A stretch of DNA of 64,000 bases. Origin: Rhodoblastus acidophilus. GTDB lineage: Bacteria > Pseudomonadota > Alphaproteobacteria > Rhizobiales > Beijerinckiaceae. The stretch covers positions 22,959 to 86,958 of the forward strand of contig NZ_FYDG01000014.1 of NCBI RefSeq assembly GCF_900187365.1, written 5' to 3'. Shown one piece after another: positions 45,995-53,553 of this stretch. The notes below the pieces were generated by a model, which saw only the letters and a list, made by a program, of their open reading frames with translations, had not been told where the DNA came from and searched no databases. The translations under genes and the position numbers were made by a program. The stretch's first letter is position 1. The number at the start of each line of letters is the position of its first letter.

Positions 45995-46645
45995 ATGACC
46001 GACGTCCTGCGTCCCCCGATCGATCCCTATCCGCTCAGCCCCTATGTCGCCTGGGCCGGCGCCCGCAACAAGGACCCGATCCTCGCCGCGCTCAAAACCC
46101 TGCTGCCGGAACAGGGCAACGTGCTGGAGCTGGCGACCGGCGCCGGCCTGCACATCAATTATTTCGCGCCGCATTTTCCAGGCCTGACGTTCCAGCCCTC
46201 CTACTACGACGCCGATGTGTTCGACAGCATCAAGGCCAAGCGGGCGGACGCCGGCAATTCCAATGTGCGCGACCCCATCCGCATCGACCTCACCGATCCC
46301 GCCAGTTTTCCCGACCCGGCGCAACGGCTGTACGACGCGATTTTCGTCATCAACATTTTTCAGGTGGCGCCGGTGGCGATCAATGACGGCATCGCCCATC
46401 TCGGCAGCAAGCTTTTGAAGGACGACGGCCTGATCGCCATTTACGGCCCGTTCAAGCGCGACGGCGCCTACACCACCGAATCCAACGCCGCCTTCGACAA
46501 GGAAATTTTGGCGGCGAACGTGCCGGAATGGGGTTTGAAGGACATTGGCGATCTGGAGAAGGCCGCCGCGCCGCACGGCGTCAAGCTCGACAAGGTTCTG
46601 AACCTGCCGGCCAACAATTTCATTCTCGTCTTCAGGAAGGCGTGA
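45995..46645 (+). CDS. DUF938-family SAM-dependent methyltransferase-like protein
   Basis: A 216-residue class I fold. RNKDPILAALKTLLPEQGN, VLELATGAGLHINYFAPHFP (the SAM motif I region), YDAIFVINIFQVAP and GLIAIYGPFKRDGAYT are DUF938 signatures. The substrate of this family is not known. AAGGAG precedes the ATG. Its stop overlaps a possible GTG start of the next gene (GTGA), so the two are coupled. Context suggests action on a small sulfur- or amino-acid-containing metabolite. Confidence 0.85.
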   Translation: MTDVLRPPIDPYPLSPYVAWAGARNKDPILAALKTLLPEQGNVLELATGAGLHINYFAPHFPGLTFQPSYYDADVFDSIKAKRADAGNSNVRDPIRIDLTDPASFPDPAQRLYDAIFVINIFQVAPVAINDGIAHLGSKLLKDDGLIAIYGPFKRDGAYTTESNAAFDKEILAANVPEWGLKDIGDLEKAAAPHGVKLDKVLNLPANNFILVFRKA

Positions 46646-46653
46646 CCTCGCGC

Positions 46654-47409
46654 ATGGCGAAAAATCCGTCCGAGGCGAACGACGCGGCGCCTGTCGCGCT
46701 GGTGTTCGGCGTCGGCCCGCGGCGCGGGCTGGGCGTCGCGCTGGCGCGCCGTTTCGCCGCCGAAGGGTTGAAGACCGTGATTGTCGCGCGGGACGAAAAA
46801 CGTCTGGCGCGACAGGAGGCGGCGCTGCGGGCCGAAGGGCTCGACGTGTTCGCCTTCGTGGCCGACGCGACCGAAACGGGCGCGGTCGCGTCGGCCTTCG
46901 ATTTCGCACAATATCACGGGCGGCTGGCGTTGGTCGTGTTCAATGTCGGCGCCAATCGCGCGGCCCCGGCGCTGGAAACAACGCCCGCGGATTTTGAGGC
47001 TCTGTGGCGGCAGAACGCCTTCGCCGGTTTCCTGGTCGGCCGCGAGGCGGCGGGCCGCCTCGCTGCGCTGGGCGGCGGCACGCTGCTGTTCACCGGCGCC
47101 ACGGCCTCGTTGCGGGCGCGAAACCCATTTCTCGCCTTCGCCTCGGCCAAGGCGGCGCTGCGCGCCGTGGCCCAGGCGCTTGCGCGCGAGTTCGCGCCAA
47201 AGGGGGTGCATGTCGCCCATGTCGTCATCGACGGCGTGATCGACGGCGATTACGCCAGGACCAACTTCCCGGACTTTTACAAGGCGCGTGGCGCGGGCGG
47301 ACGGCTGAAGCCAGACGCCATCGCCGCAGCCTATTGGGGGCTGCACGAGCAGGAGCGCAGCGCCTGGACCCACGAACTGGACCTGCGTCCGTTCAACGAG
47401 GTTTTTTGA
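46654..47409 (+). CDS. SDR-fold protein lacking the catalytic Tyr
   Basis: A 251-residue Rossmann protein with VFGVGPRRGLGVALARRFA in place of the usual TGxxxGxG, and the active-site region LLFTGATASLRA, then FASAKAALRAVAQALA. The catalytic YxxxK is FxxxK here, so normal dehydrogenase chemistry is doubtful, though relatives with this form exist. The start is 46654 or the GTG at 46642 that overlaps the upstream stop; AGGAAGG is too close to the GTG and rather far from the ATG, so the choice is open. Confidence 0.75.
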   Translation: MAKNPSEANDAAPVALVFGVGPRRGLGVALARRFAAEGLKTVIVARDEKRLARQEAALRAEGLDVFAFVADATETGAVASAFDFAQYHGRLALVVFNVGANRAAPALETTPADFEALWRQNAFAGFLVGREAAGRLAALGGGTLLFTGATASLRARNPFLAFASAKAALRAVAQALAREFAPKGVHVAHVVIDGVIDGDYARTNFPDFYKARGAGGRLKPDAIAAAYWGLHEQERSAWTHELDLRPFNEVF

Positions 47410-47430
47410 CGACGTCATGAGGAGAGCGCA

Positions 47431-47751
47431 ATGGCCATACCCCACGTCTACGTCTACGCCGAATACCAGGTGTCCATTCCGTTTGACAAAATCGACTGGG
47501 CGCCGATCAATGTCGAGATGAAGAAATTCCCCGGCCTCTTGTCAAAGACATGGCTGTCCGGCGTCAACACCCACAGCGTCGGCGGCTTTTACGCCTTCGA
47601 CACGCGGGAGAACGCCCAGGCCTATATCGACGGATTGCTCACGCCCTTCGCCCGGCAGATCAACGGCAATCTGTCGGCGCGCCTGTTCGACGCCGACGTG
47701 ACGGCGCAAGCCAGCATCGGCATGGACTCTCCGTTCTTCGCGCGAACGTGA
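47431..47751 (+). CDS. YdhR-like alpha/beta-barrel protein
   Basis: A 106-residue protein. PGLLSKTWLSGVNTHSVGGF and YAFDTRENAQAYIDG match the YdhR-type dimeric ABM fold, which is linked to monooxygenases but often has no proven activity. TGAGGAGAG precedes the ATG. In this operon it could bind a hydrophobic or acylated intermediate. Confidence 0.75.
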   Translation: MAIPHVYVYAEYQVSIPFDKIDWAPINVEMKKFPGLLSKTWLSGVNTHSVGGFYAFDTRENAQAYIDGLLTPFARQINGNLSARLFDADVTAQASIGMDSPFFART

Positions 47752-47765
47752 CCGCCGGCGCCCCG

Positions 47766-48950
47766 ATGAAACCCGCAACAACCGCCGTCCACGCCGGCCT
47801 GGGCGCTCCCCGCCCGGGCGAGCCCGTGCTGAGCCCGCTGGTTCCCGCGACCAGCTTTTACGCCGATCCCGATGTGATCGGCTTTTCGGCCAATGACCTC
47901 GGCGACGACGCGCCGCATTTTTACGCGCGCTGGTCCAATCCGAGCGCCGCCGCGCTGGAGGCGCGCCTCGCCCGTCTCGAAGCCGCCGAGGCGGCGTTGA
48001 GCTTCGCCAGCGGCATGGCGGCGATCTCCGGCCTTTTCCTGCACAGGCTCAAGGCGGGCGATCACCTTGTGCTGTCGAACGTCTGTTACGCCGGCGTGGC
48101 CGAACTGGCGCGGGCGCTGCCGAACCATGGCGTCGCGGTGACGGCGGTCGACACGTCCGACCTCGCCGCCGTCGCCAACGCGCTCAGGCCGGAAACAAAA
48201 CTCGTTCATATCGAGACGCCGGCCAACCCGATCCTGCGCCTCGCCGACATCGCGGCGCTCGCCGATCTGGCCCACCAGACGGGTGCGGCGCTCAGTGTCG
48301 ATTCCACCCTGGCGACGCCCATCGCCACGCAACCGATCCAGCTCGGCGCCGATTTCGTCGTCCATTCCCTGACCAAATACGCCTGCGGCCATGGCGACGC
48401 GCTCGGCGGCGCAGTGATCGGCAAGAACGACGCCATTGCGGCGCTGCGCCGGGATGCGCTGATCCATCTTGGCGCCGCCATCAATCCCTTCGCCGCTTGG
48501 CTGATCCTGCGCGGGCTGGAAACCTTGCCGCAACGCATGGCCGCCCATGCGAACAACGCCTGCTCGGTCGCCGGCTTTCTCGAGTCGGCGCCCGGCGTCA
48601 AACGCGTCATCTATCCCGGCTTGCCCAGCCATCCGCAACACGCCCTGGCGCGCCGCCAGATGCGCAATTTTTCCGGAATGGTGTCCTTTGTCGTGGATGA
48701 CGGAGCGGAGGTGGCGCGGCGGCTCGCGCAAAAGCTCAAATTGGTCGCCTATGCTGTGTCGCTCGGCAAGACGCGCAGCCTGATTTTCCATATCCCCACC
48801 GCCGACCTTCTGCGCAGTTCGTTTCACCTGGAAGGCAGGGACGCCGAAAGCTATCGCGATTGGGCGGGCGACGGCGTGTTCCGCCTGTCCGTGGGCATAG
48901 AAGACGCCGACGACATCATCGCCGACCTTGAACAGGCGCTGCTGCGATGA
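47766..48950 (+). CDS. trans-sulfuration-type PLP enzyme (cystathionine gamma-synthase family)
   Basis: A 394-residue enzyme of the Cys/Met metabolism family: TTAVHAGLGAPRPGEPVLSP at the N-terminus, YARWSNPSAAALEARLARLE, ALSFASGMAAIS, the PLP-pocket DSTLATPIATQPI, and the Schiff-base Lys in VVHSLTKYACGHGD. The end IEDADDIIADLEQAL is typical. The family joins, splits or replaces sulfur on homoserine or cysteine derivatives. Together with a MetX-like acyltransferase upstream, an O-acyl-amino-acid is a likely substrate. A longer frame upstream overlaps the YdhR-like gene and is not the start. Confidence 0.88.
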   Translation: MKPATTAVHAGLGAPRPGEPVLSPLVPATSFYADPDVIGFSANDLGDDAPHFYARWSNPSAAALEARLARLEAAEAALSFASGMAAISGLFLHRLKAGDHLVLSNVCYAGVAELARALPNHGVAVTAVDTSDLAAVANALRPETKLVHIETPANPILRLADIAALADLAHQTGAALSVDSTLATPIATQPIQLGADFVVHSLTKYACGHGDALGGAVIGKNDAIAALRRDALIHLGAAINPFAAWLILRGLETLPQRMAAHANNACSVAGFLESAPGVKRVIYPGLPSHPQHALARRQMRNFSGMVSFVVDDGAEVARRLAQKLKLVAYAVSLGKTRSLIFHIPTADLLRSSFHLEGRDAESYRDWAGDGVFRLSVGIEDADDIIADLEQALLR

Positions 48951-49059
48951 GACGGCATACGGTGCCCAGAAAATCTGTTGCGAGATCGGAATCATGCCCA
49001 GGCTGGCCGCGCTTGCGGGCAGCAGGATGGGACGCGCGCGATGCCGGGTCGCCTCCGTG

Positions 49060-49218
49060 ACCGCGGAGATCGCCTACCAAACCCCGGCGGCCTACGCCGC
49101 CAATCTCCCCGCAACATGCGATCAGCTGCGCAACCCCGACCAGTTCCGCCGATCGCATGTTGCTCCCACCGCGCCCCAAGGCGTAAAACCCGCCGAGGCT
49201 CTAATCGCCGCTGGATGA
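49060..49218 (+). mobile_element. IS3-type transposase, C-terminal remnant
   Basis: About 50 residues reading AYQTPAAYAANLPATCDQLR, then NPDQFRRSHVAPTAPQGVK and AEALIAAG to a TGA, match the end of the integrase-core transposase of IS3-like elements common in this order. The catalytic DDE part is missing. Confidence 0.6.
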
Positions 49219-49225
49219 AAGTTCA

Positions 49226-49545
49226 GTGGCAGGTCACGCCGCCCTCAACGATTTGCCGGCCGAGGAGTGGGAGTTCGCGGAATGGCGGCGCGCGCGGGTC
49301 AATCTCGATTGTCACATCGAAGCGCATGACTTCCTCTATTCGGTTCTCTACTCCCGTATGCTCAGGCTGTTCGCCGATCTGGCGATCGCGCATGGCAATG
49401 CGCGTTACCCACGGCTGTTGCGCTCGATCGTCCGCGCCAAACTGCTCATTCCGGACGACTGGGAGCCGGAAGCCCTGAGGCCGGAACAGGCGCGCGATCT
49501 GCTCGAAATCGTCGAAGAGCGTGTTCTCGACCGTGCGGCGCCGCA
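49226..49545 (+). mobile_element. IS21 remnant: istA fused in frame to istB by deletion
   Basis: The frame starts as IstA (LPAEEWEFAEWRRARVNL, DCHIEAHDFLYSV) and passes without a stop into IstB (RMLRLFADLAIAHGNARYPR, LLRSIVRAKLLIPDDWEPE, LRPEQARDLLEIVEER). In intact IS21 hundreds of bases separate these points, so an internal deletion created the fusion. The IstB Walker A is lost; part of its Walker B region (LLIPDDW) remains. Confidence 0.75.
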
Positions 49546-49584
49546 CCGTTCGCAGGAAAGGCACGCTGTCGCAGGACCCGGCTG

Positions 49585-49749
49585 ATGGTCTTCAAGCTCG
49601 GAACGGCGGCCTCGAAAAACCGGCGCCGGCTGAAGGGCCAAAACCAGTTGCCGAAAATCATCAACGGCGTAAAGTTTCGCAACGGAATCGCGCATAGCTC
49701 GTTGTGGAGCCGGCTTTTCGCGCCCGTGCCCGGATCGCCGCGAGGATGA
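49585..49749 (+). mobile_element. IS256-type transposase, C-terminal remnant
   Basis: MVFKLGTAASKNRRRLKGQN then QLPKIINGVKFRNGI matches the tail of Mutator-like IS256 transposases. Only about 35 family residues are kept. It directly follows the IS21 remnant. Confidence 0.65.
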
Positions 49750-49755
49750 GCGGCG

Positions 49756-50982
49756 CTATTCCTTGCCTCCGGGCAACAGGACCTGGAACTGTTCAGGCGT
49801 GAGATAGCCCGTGACCGCCTCGCCCGTGCTGCGTTGGTAGCCCATGATGGCCTCACGCGTCAGAGGGCCCATGATGGAATCGATCGGGCCGGTATAAAGG
49901 CTCATCTGCTTCAGCCGCTCTTGAATGCGCTCGCGCTGCCTCTTGCCGAGTTGGCTTTCGTCGATCGACGGAGTTGCGGCGCCGCGCGCGGCGTTCTCGA
50001 TGGTGTGGCCCCCTGCATCCTTTTCCCTGGCGAACTGGGCCTGCGCTTCCGCCTTGACCTTTTCGGCCTCGGCTTGGGCGCGCGACGCTTCCGATTGCGC
50101 CCTTTGCAATTCCGCCTTCGCCTTTTCCGCTTCCGACCGCGCCTGTTGCAGCAGGCTGGCGCCTGCCGGCCCGTCCGTCGCGGCCGCCGACGTCGGGGTC
50201 GGCTTTGCAAGATTGGCGTCGGGGATCGCGCCAAACGAGGCGCCGACATCGGCGGACGCCGCGCGGACAAGGACCGCGAGGGGCGGCGTGGGTTGCTGCA
50301 GAAGATCTATGACCGCATCAGTCGCCTGCTTGGTTGCGGCGTCGATGCGCGACACCGGCAATTTGGCCGACGCCGAAAAGATGGTGGCGACGGATTTGGG
50401 GTTTTCGGCGGCGTAGCGGGGCCGCGGATCGACATCGGGAACCTCGATCTCGAAATTCGGCGTCGTCATCAGGACGATCACCGCTCCAGCCTTGGCCTTG
50501 CCGGCGATCCGCGCGACGGAGGAGACGGAGATGGCGCGCGAAAAGAGGTCGGTGGCGGCGTGCAGTTCCGCGCTGACAGGCAGGAAATAGCTTTCGTCGC
50601 CCGCCGCCGCGACGTGCCCCACCAGGAACGCCAGGGCGAGATCAGCGCCATTCGCCTTCTGAGAGAAATCGAGCAGGATGGCCCTCGCGCGGGCATTGGG
50701 GGCATTGGCGCTGAAGAGAACGCTGAACCCCTTGGCGTGCAGCGCTTCGGCGATGGCGGCGGCGCGCTTGACGCCGATAACGGATTTCTGGAACTTCTCG
50801 TAATCCTCGCCGACCATCACCAGCGCCACTCTGTCGGTCGCCTCGGCCCGCCACGGCGCCAGACTCGCCAGCGCGACGAATGCGACCGCCATCCACCGTC
50901 CGGCGCGCATGAGGCGCGAGCATTCGCGCCCAAGCCCCTTCCGCACTAACGACGGCGTGATTTCGGCACGAAAAGATTCCAT
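49756..50982 (-). CDS. secreted pseudo-caspase with coiled coil and peptidoglycan-binding domain
   Basis: A 408-residue protein. After a signal peptide (MAVAFVALASLAPWRAEA) comes a caspase-like fold: RVALVMVGEDYEKFQKS, IAEALHAKGFSVLFSANAPN and LAFLVGHVAAAGDESYFLP. The His of GH is kept but the catalytic Cys region reads IVLMTTPNF, so no protease is expected. Residues about 265-320 form a Lys/Glu/Ala/Gln coiled coil, and the end (LYTGPIDSIMGPLTREAIMG, YQRSTG) is a peptidoglycan-binding fold. It probably anchors to the wall as a scaffold. Start 50982 has AAGGA; a start at 50910 is possible. Confidence 0.75.
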   Translation of the reverse strand: MESFRAEITPSLVRKGLGRECSRLMRAGRWMAVAFVALASLAPWRAEATDRVALVMVGEDYEKFQKSVIGVKRAAAIAEALHAKGFSVLFSANAPNARARAILLDFSQKANGADLALAFLVGHVAAAGDESYFLPVSAELHAATDLFSRAISVSSVARIAGKAKAGAVIVLMTTPNFEIEVPDVDPRPRYAAENPKSVATIFSASAKLPVSRIDAATKQATDAVIDLLQQPTPPLAVLVRAASADVGASFGAIPDANLAKPTPTSAAATDGPAGASLLQQARSEAEKAKAELQRAQSEASRAQAEAEKVKAEAQAQFAREKDAGGHTIENAARGAATPSIDESQLGKRQRERIQERLKQMSLYTGPIDSIMGPLTREAIMGYQRSTGEAVTGYLTPEQFQVLLPGGKE

Positions 50983-51173
50983 GGCGCCAATCCTTGAATT
51001 GGTTTAACGTGTCCAGTGTAATTCATGGGTAATTCTGCTAACCTTTAGGTTTTCCTCATGCAAATGACGCGGCGCCTGCGTGGCGCAGTCACAAAATGCA
51101 ACGTTCTAGATTATGTTTAAGACAATATCATGTATCTCTATGATTTACAATAGAGTAGTTATTTTGAAATAAA

Positions 51174-51188
51174 GTGATATATAATCAC
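51174..51188. promoter_or_regulatory. palindrome GTGAT-ATATA-ATCAC upstream of the sensor/kinase operon
   Basis: Five-base arms around an AT spacer in the AT-rich region before the DUF3365 gene. Its half-site GTGAT resembles Crp/Fnr-type half-sites, although the spacing is one base longer than a standard Crp site. It may be a target of the Crp-type protein encoded nearby. Confidence 0.4.
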
Positions 51189-51279
51189 AGAAGCGATTAA
51201 GTTGTTGGCGACGTTCCCGATAAATTAATGCAAAAAATTGCTTCACCCTTGGGTCGGAGTCCAACGATGGGTTGTCCAG

Positions 51280-52152
51280 ATGGGATTGACGCTACGCTTC
51301 AATATCATTCTCACCGCCTGCTACCTGGCCGGACTTGGCCTTTGCCTGTGGCCGTTTTATCAGCTTTCGCGACACGAGGCCCTGGAAGAACTCCAAGCGC
51401 AGATCGACGTGCTGAGGGGTCAGGCCTTATCTGTGCGCAAATACACCAGCGACGAAATCCGCCCGCTGCTCGACGACCAGTCCTCGATCCAGTTCCTGCC
51501 GCAGACGATCCCGTCCTTCTCGGCGCAGACCGTCTTTCGCAATTTTCGCAGCATCAATCCGCAGTATTTTTACAAGGAAGCGGCCCTCAATCCGACGAAC
51601 CCGTCCGACCTCGCGAAGGACTGGGAGCAGTCGGTCATCGAAAAACTGAGCGCCGATCCCAAGCTGGAAAAGGACGTCAGCATTCGCGTCACCGAGGCGG
51701 GGCCGCAATATACGGTGACCTATCCCATGCTCATCAAGGACGAGGGTTGCCTGACGTGCCATTCCACGCCCGATAAGGCGCCGCCGTCGATGGTCGCGCT
51801 CTACGGCTCGAAGAACGGATTTGGCTGGAAACTGAACCAGACCCTTGTGGCGCAGATCATCTCCGTTCCCATGAGCGTGGCCGACGCCAAGGTCTGGCGC
51901 AACCTGATGCAGTTCGTCGGCATTTCGAGCGGCATATTCCTCATGTCGCTCATCGTGCTCAACATCCTGCTCAGGCGTTATGTCATATCGCCGGTCAACA
52001 AGATGGCGAGCATCGCGGAGGCTTACAGCATGGGCGAACCCACCCATCAGGAGTTCGAATATCCCGGGTCCGACGAGGTCGCGTCGCTGTCGCGGTCGTT
52101 CAACCGCATGCGGCGCAGCCTCGATGTTGCGATGAAGATGCTCGACGCCTGA
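51280..52152 (+). CDS. DUF3365/HAMP membrane sensor with CXXCH haem motif
   Basis: A 290-residue protein from ATG 51280: membrane segment (FNIILTACYLAGLGLCLWPF), a periplasmic DUF3365 domain of about 170 residues containing DEGCLTCHSTPDKAPPSM (CXXCH, covalent haem), a second membrane segment (FVGISSGIFLMSLIVLNIL) and a HAMP linker (SPVNKMASIAEAYSMGE) with no kinase domain. It is likely a redox or gas sensor that passes its signal to the Ser/Thr kinase whose gene starts 17 bases later. TTG at 51238 is a possible longer start. Confidence 0.8.
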   Translation: MGLTLRFNIILTACYLAGLGLCLWPFYQLSRHEALEELQAQIDVLRGQALSVRKYTSDEIRPLLDDQSSIQFLPQTIPSFSAQTVFRNFRSINPQYFYKEAALNPTNPSDLAKDWEQSVIEKLSADPKLEKDVSIRVTEAGPQYTVTYPMLIKDEGCLTCHSTPDKAPPSMVALYGSKNGFGWKLNQTLVAQIISVPMSVADAKVWRNLMQFVGISSGIFLMSLIVLNILLRRYVISPVNKMASIAEAYSMGEPTHQEFEYPGSDEVASLSRSFNRMRRSLDVAMKMLDA

Positions 52153-52169
52153 GGGCGGGATGGAGGACG

Positions 52170-53552
52170 ATGAGGAACGGCGCAGTTCCGGAACGCGTTG
52201 GGAAATACCGCATCGACCATGTGATCGGGCGCGGCGCGATCGGCGTTGTCTTCAAGGGCTACGACGAACAGATCGACCGGCCCCTCGCCATCAAGACGCT
52301 GCGCCCCGAGATTTTCGACGACATACAGGACCCCGAAGGGTTCCTGCGCCACTTCACCGCCGAAGCGCGAGCGGCGGCGCGCTGCCTACACCCGAACATC
52401 GTCACCGTGTTCGACCTCGTGGAGCAGGAGCAGCGCCCTTACATCGTCATGGAATATGTCAACGCCGGCACGCTGGAGAACGTGATTCAGGCCGGCGCGC
52501 TGATCCCCATCCGGCAAGTGGGGGAAATCATGGCGCAGATCCTTCTCGCGCTCGATCACGCCCACGGCAAGGGCGTGCTCCACCGCGACGTGAAGCCGGC
52601 CAACATTCTCTGCCCCTCGTCGGCCTCCATCAAGATCGCCGATTTCGGCGTGGCGCGGCTCGACTCGCTCGACATGACCAGTCCGAACGGCCTTGGACTG
52701 GGCACGCCGAACTACATGGCGCCAGAGCGTTTCCTTGGACGCCCCGCCGATGTCAGAACCGATCTTTTTTCGGCCGGCGTCATCCTCCACCAATTGCTCA
52801 CGGGTGCAAAACCTTTTGTCGCCAGCGACTTGCCCGAGCTGATGCAAAAGCTTCTCAACGAGCGCCTCCCGTCGATCATGACGCTTCGGCCCGACCTGTG
52901 GTCCGAGATGGACGTCGTCGCGCAAAAAGCCCTTGCGCGGAACCCCGAAGACCGATTCCAGAGCGCCGAACTTTTCCTGGAGGCGCTGAGTCTGGCGATC
53001 GAGGCCCGCCCCAGCGACAACAGGCCGCCCCTGGATCTGACCAAGCTGTCGCGATCCAACGCCATCGACGCCAGCGCCAAAGCCGCGCCGGAACCGCTCG
53101 GCGCGACCATGGCGGCCCGGCTTTCCCCGGACGCCATCGACGCCTTGAGCCGCACGCTGGCGCGCTGGCTTGGACCGATTTCCCGGTTCGTCGTCAAGCA
53201 GGCGGCGCGGGAGACCAGCGACGCCGAGGCGCTGATCGGGTTCTTGAGCCGGAACATCAAGACCGACGCCGAGATCGCTCTGTTCTGGCAGGCCGCCGAC
53301 AAACTGCTCAGGGAGGACCTCGGCCTGGCGTCGGCGCGCGCGAGGGAGGCGATCCGGGACGCCGAGATCAAGGCCGCAATCGAGGCGCTCGTCTGCGAGA
53401 TCGGACCCATCGCCCGGCATCTCGTGAGCCGGGAGGCCCACACCGCCATCGGCCGCGACGATTTCTACCGTCGGCTCGCCGAAAAAATTCCCGACGAGCG
53501 CGCGAAAACGCGCTTCCTGGCGCTGCGCGAGCGGTTAGGAAAGGCGAACTGA
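52170..53552 (+). CDS. Ser/Thr protein kinase with duplicated C-terminal module
   Basis: A 460-residue soluble kinase: GRGAIGVVFKGYD (P-loop), the Lys in LAIKTL, catalytic HRDVKPANIL, the DFG motif in IADFGVARL, and APERF. All catalytic residues are present. After about residue 285 the C-terminal region has two copies of a short helical module, RWLGPISRFVVKQAA and EIGPIARHLVSREAH, the second followed by FYRRLAEKIPDERAKTRFL. The same module ends the next protein. It has no membrane segment, so the HAMP sensor upstream may be its input. Confidence 0.9.
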   Translation: MRNGAVPERVGKYRIDHVIGRGAIGVVFKGYDEQIDRPLAIKTLRPEIFDDIQDPEGFLRHFTAEARAAARCLHPNIVTVFDLVEQEQRPYIVMEYVNAGTLENVIQAGALIPIRQVGEIMAQILLALDHAHGKGVLHRDVKPANILCPSSASIKIADFGVARLDSLDMTSPNGLGLGTPNYMAPERFLGRPADVRTDLFSAGVILHQLLTGAKPFVASDLPELMQKLLNERLPSIMTLRPDLWSEMDVVAQKALARNPEDRFQSAELFLEALSLAIEARPSDNRPPLDLTKLSRSNAIDASAKAAPEPLGATMAARLSPDAIDALSRTLARWLGPISRFVVKQAARETSDAEALIGFLSRNIKTDAEIALFWQAADKLLREDLGLASARAREAIRDAEIKAAIEALVCEIGPIARHLVSREAHTAIGRDDFYRRLAEKIPDERAKTRFLALRERLGKAN

Positions 53553-53553
53553 A

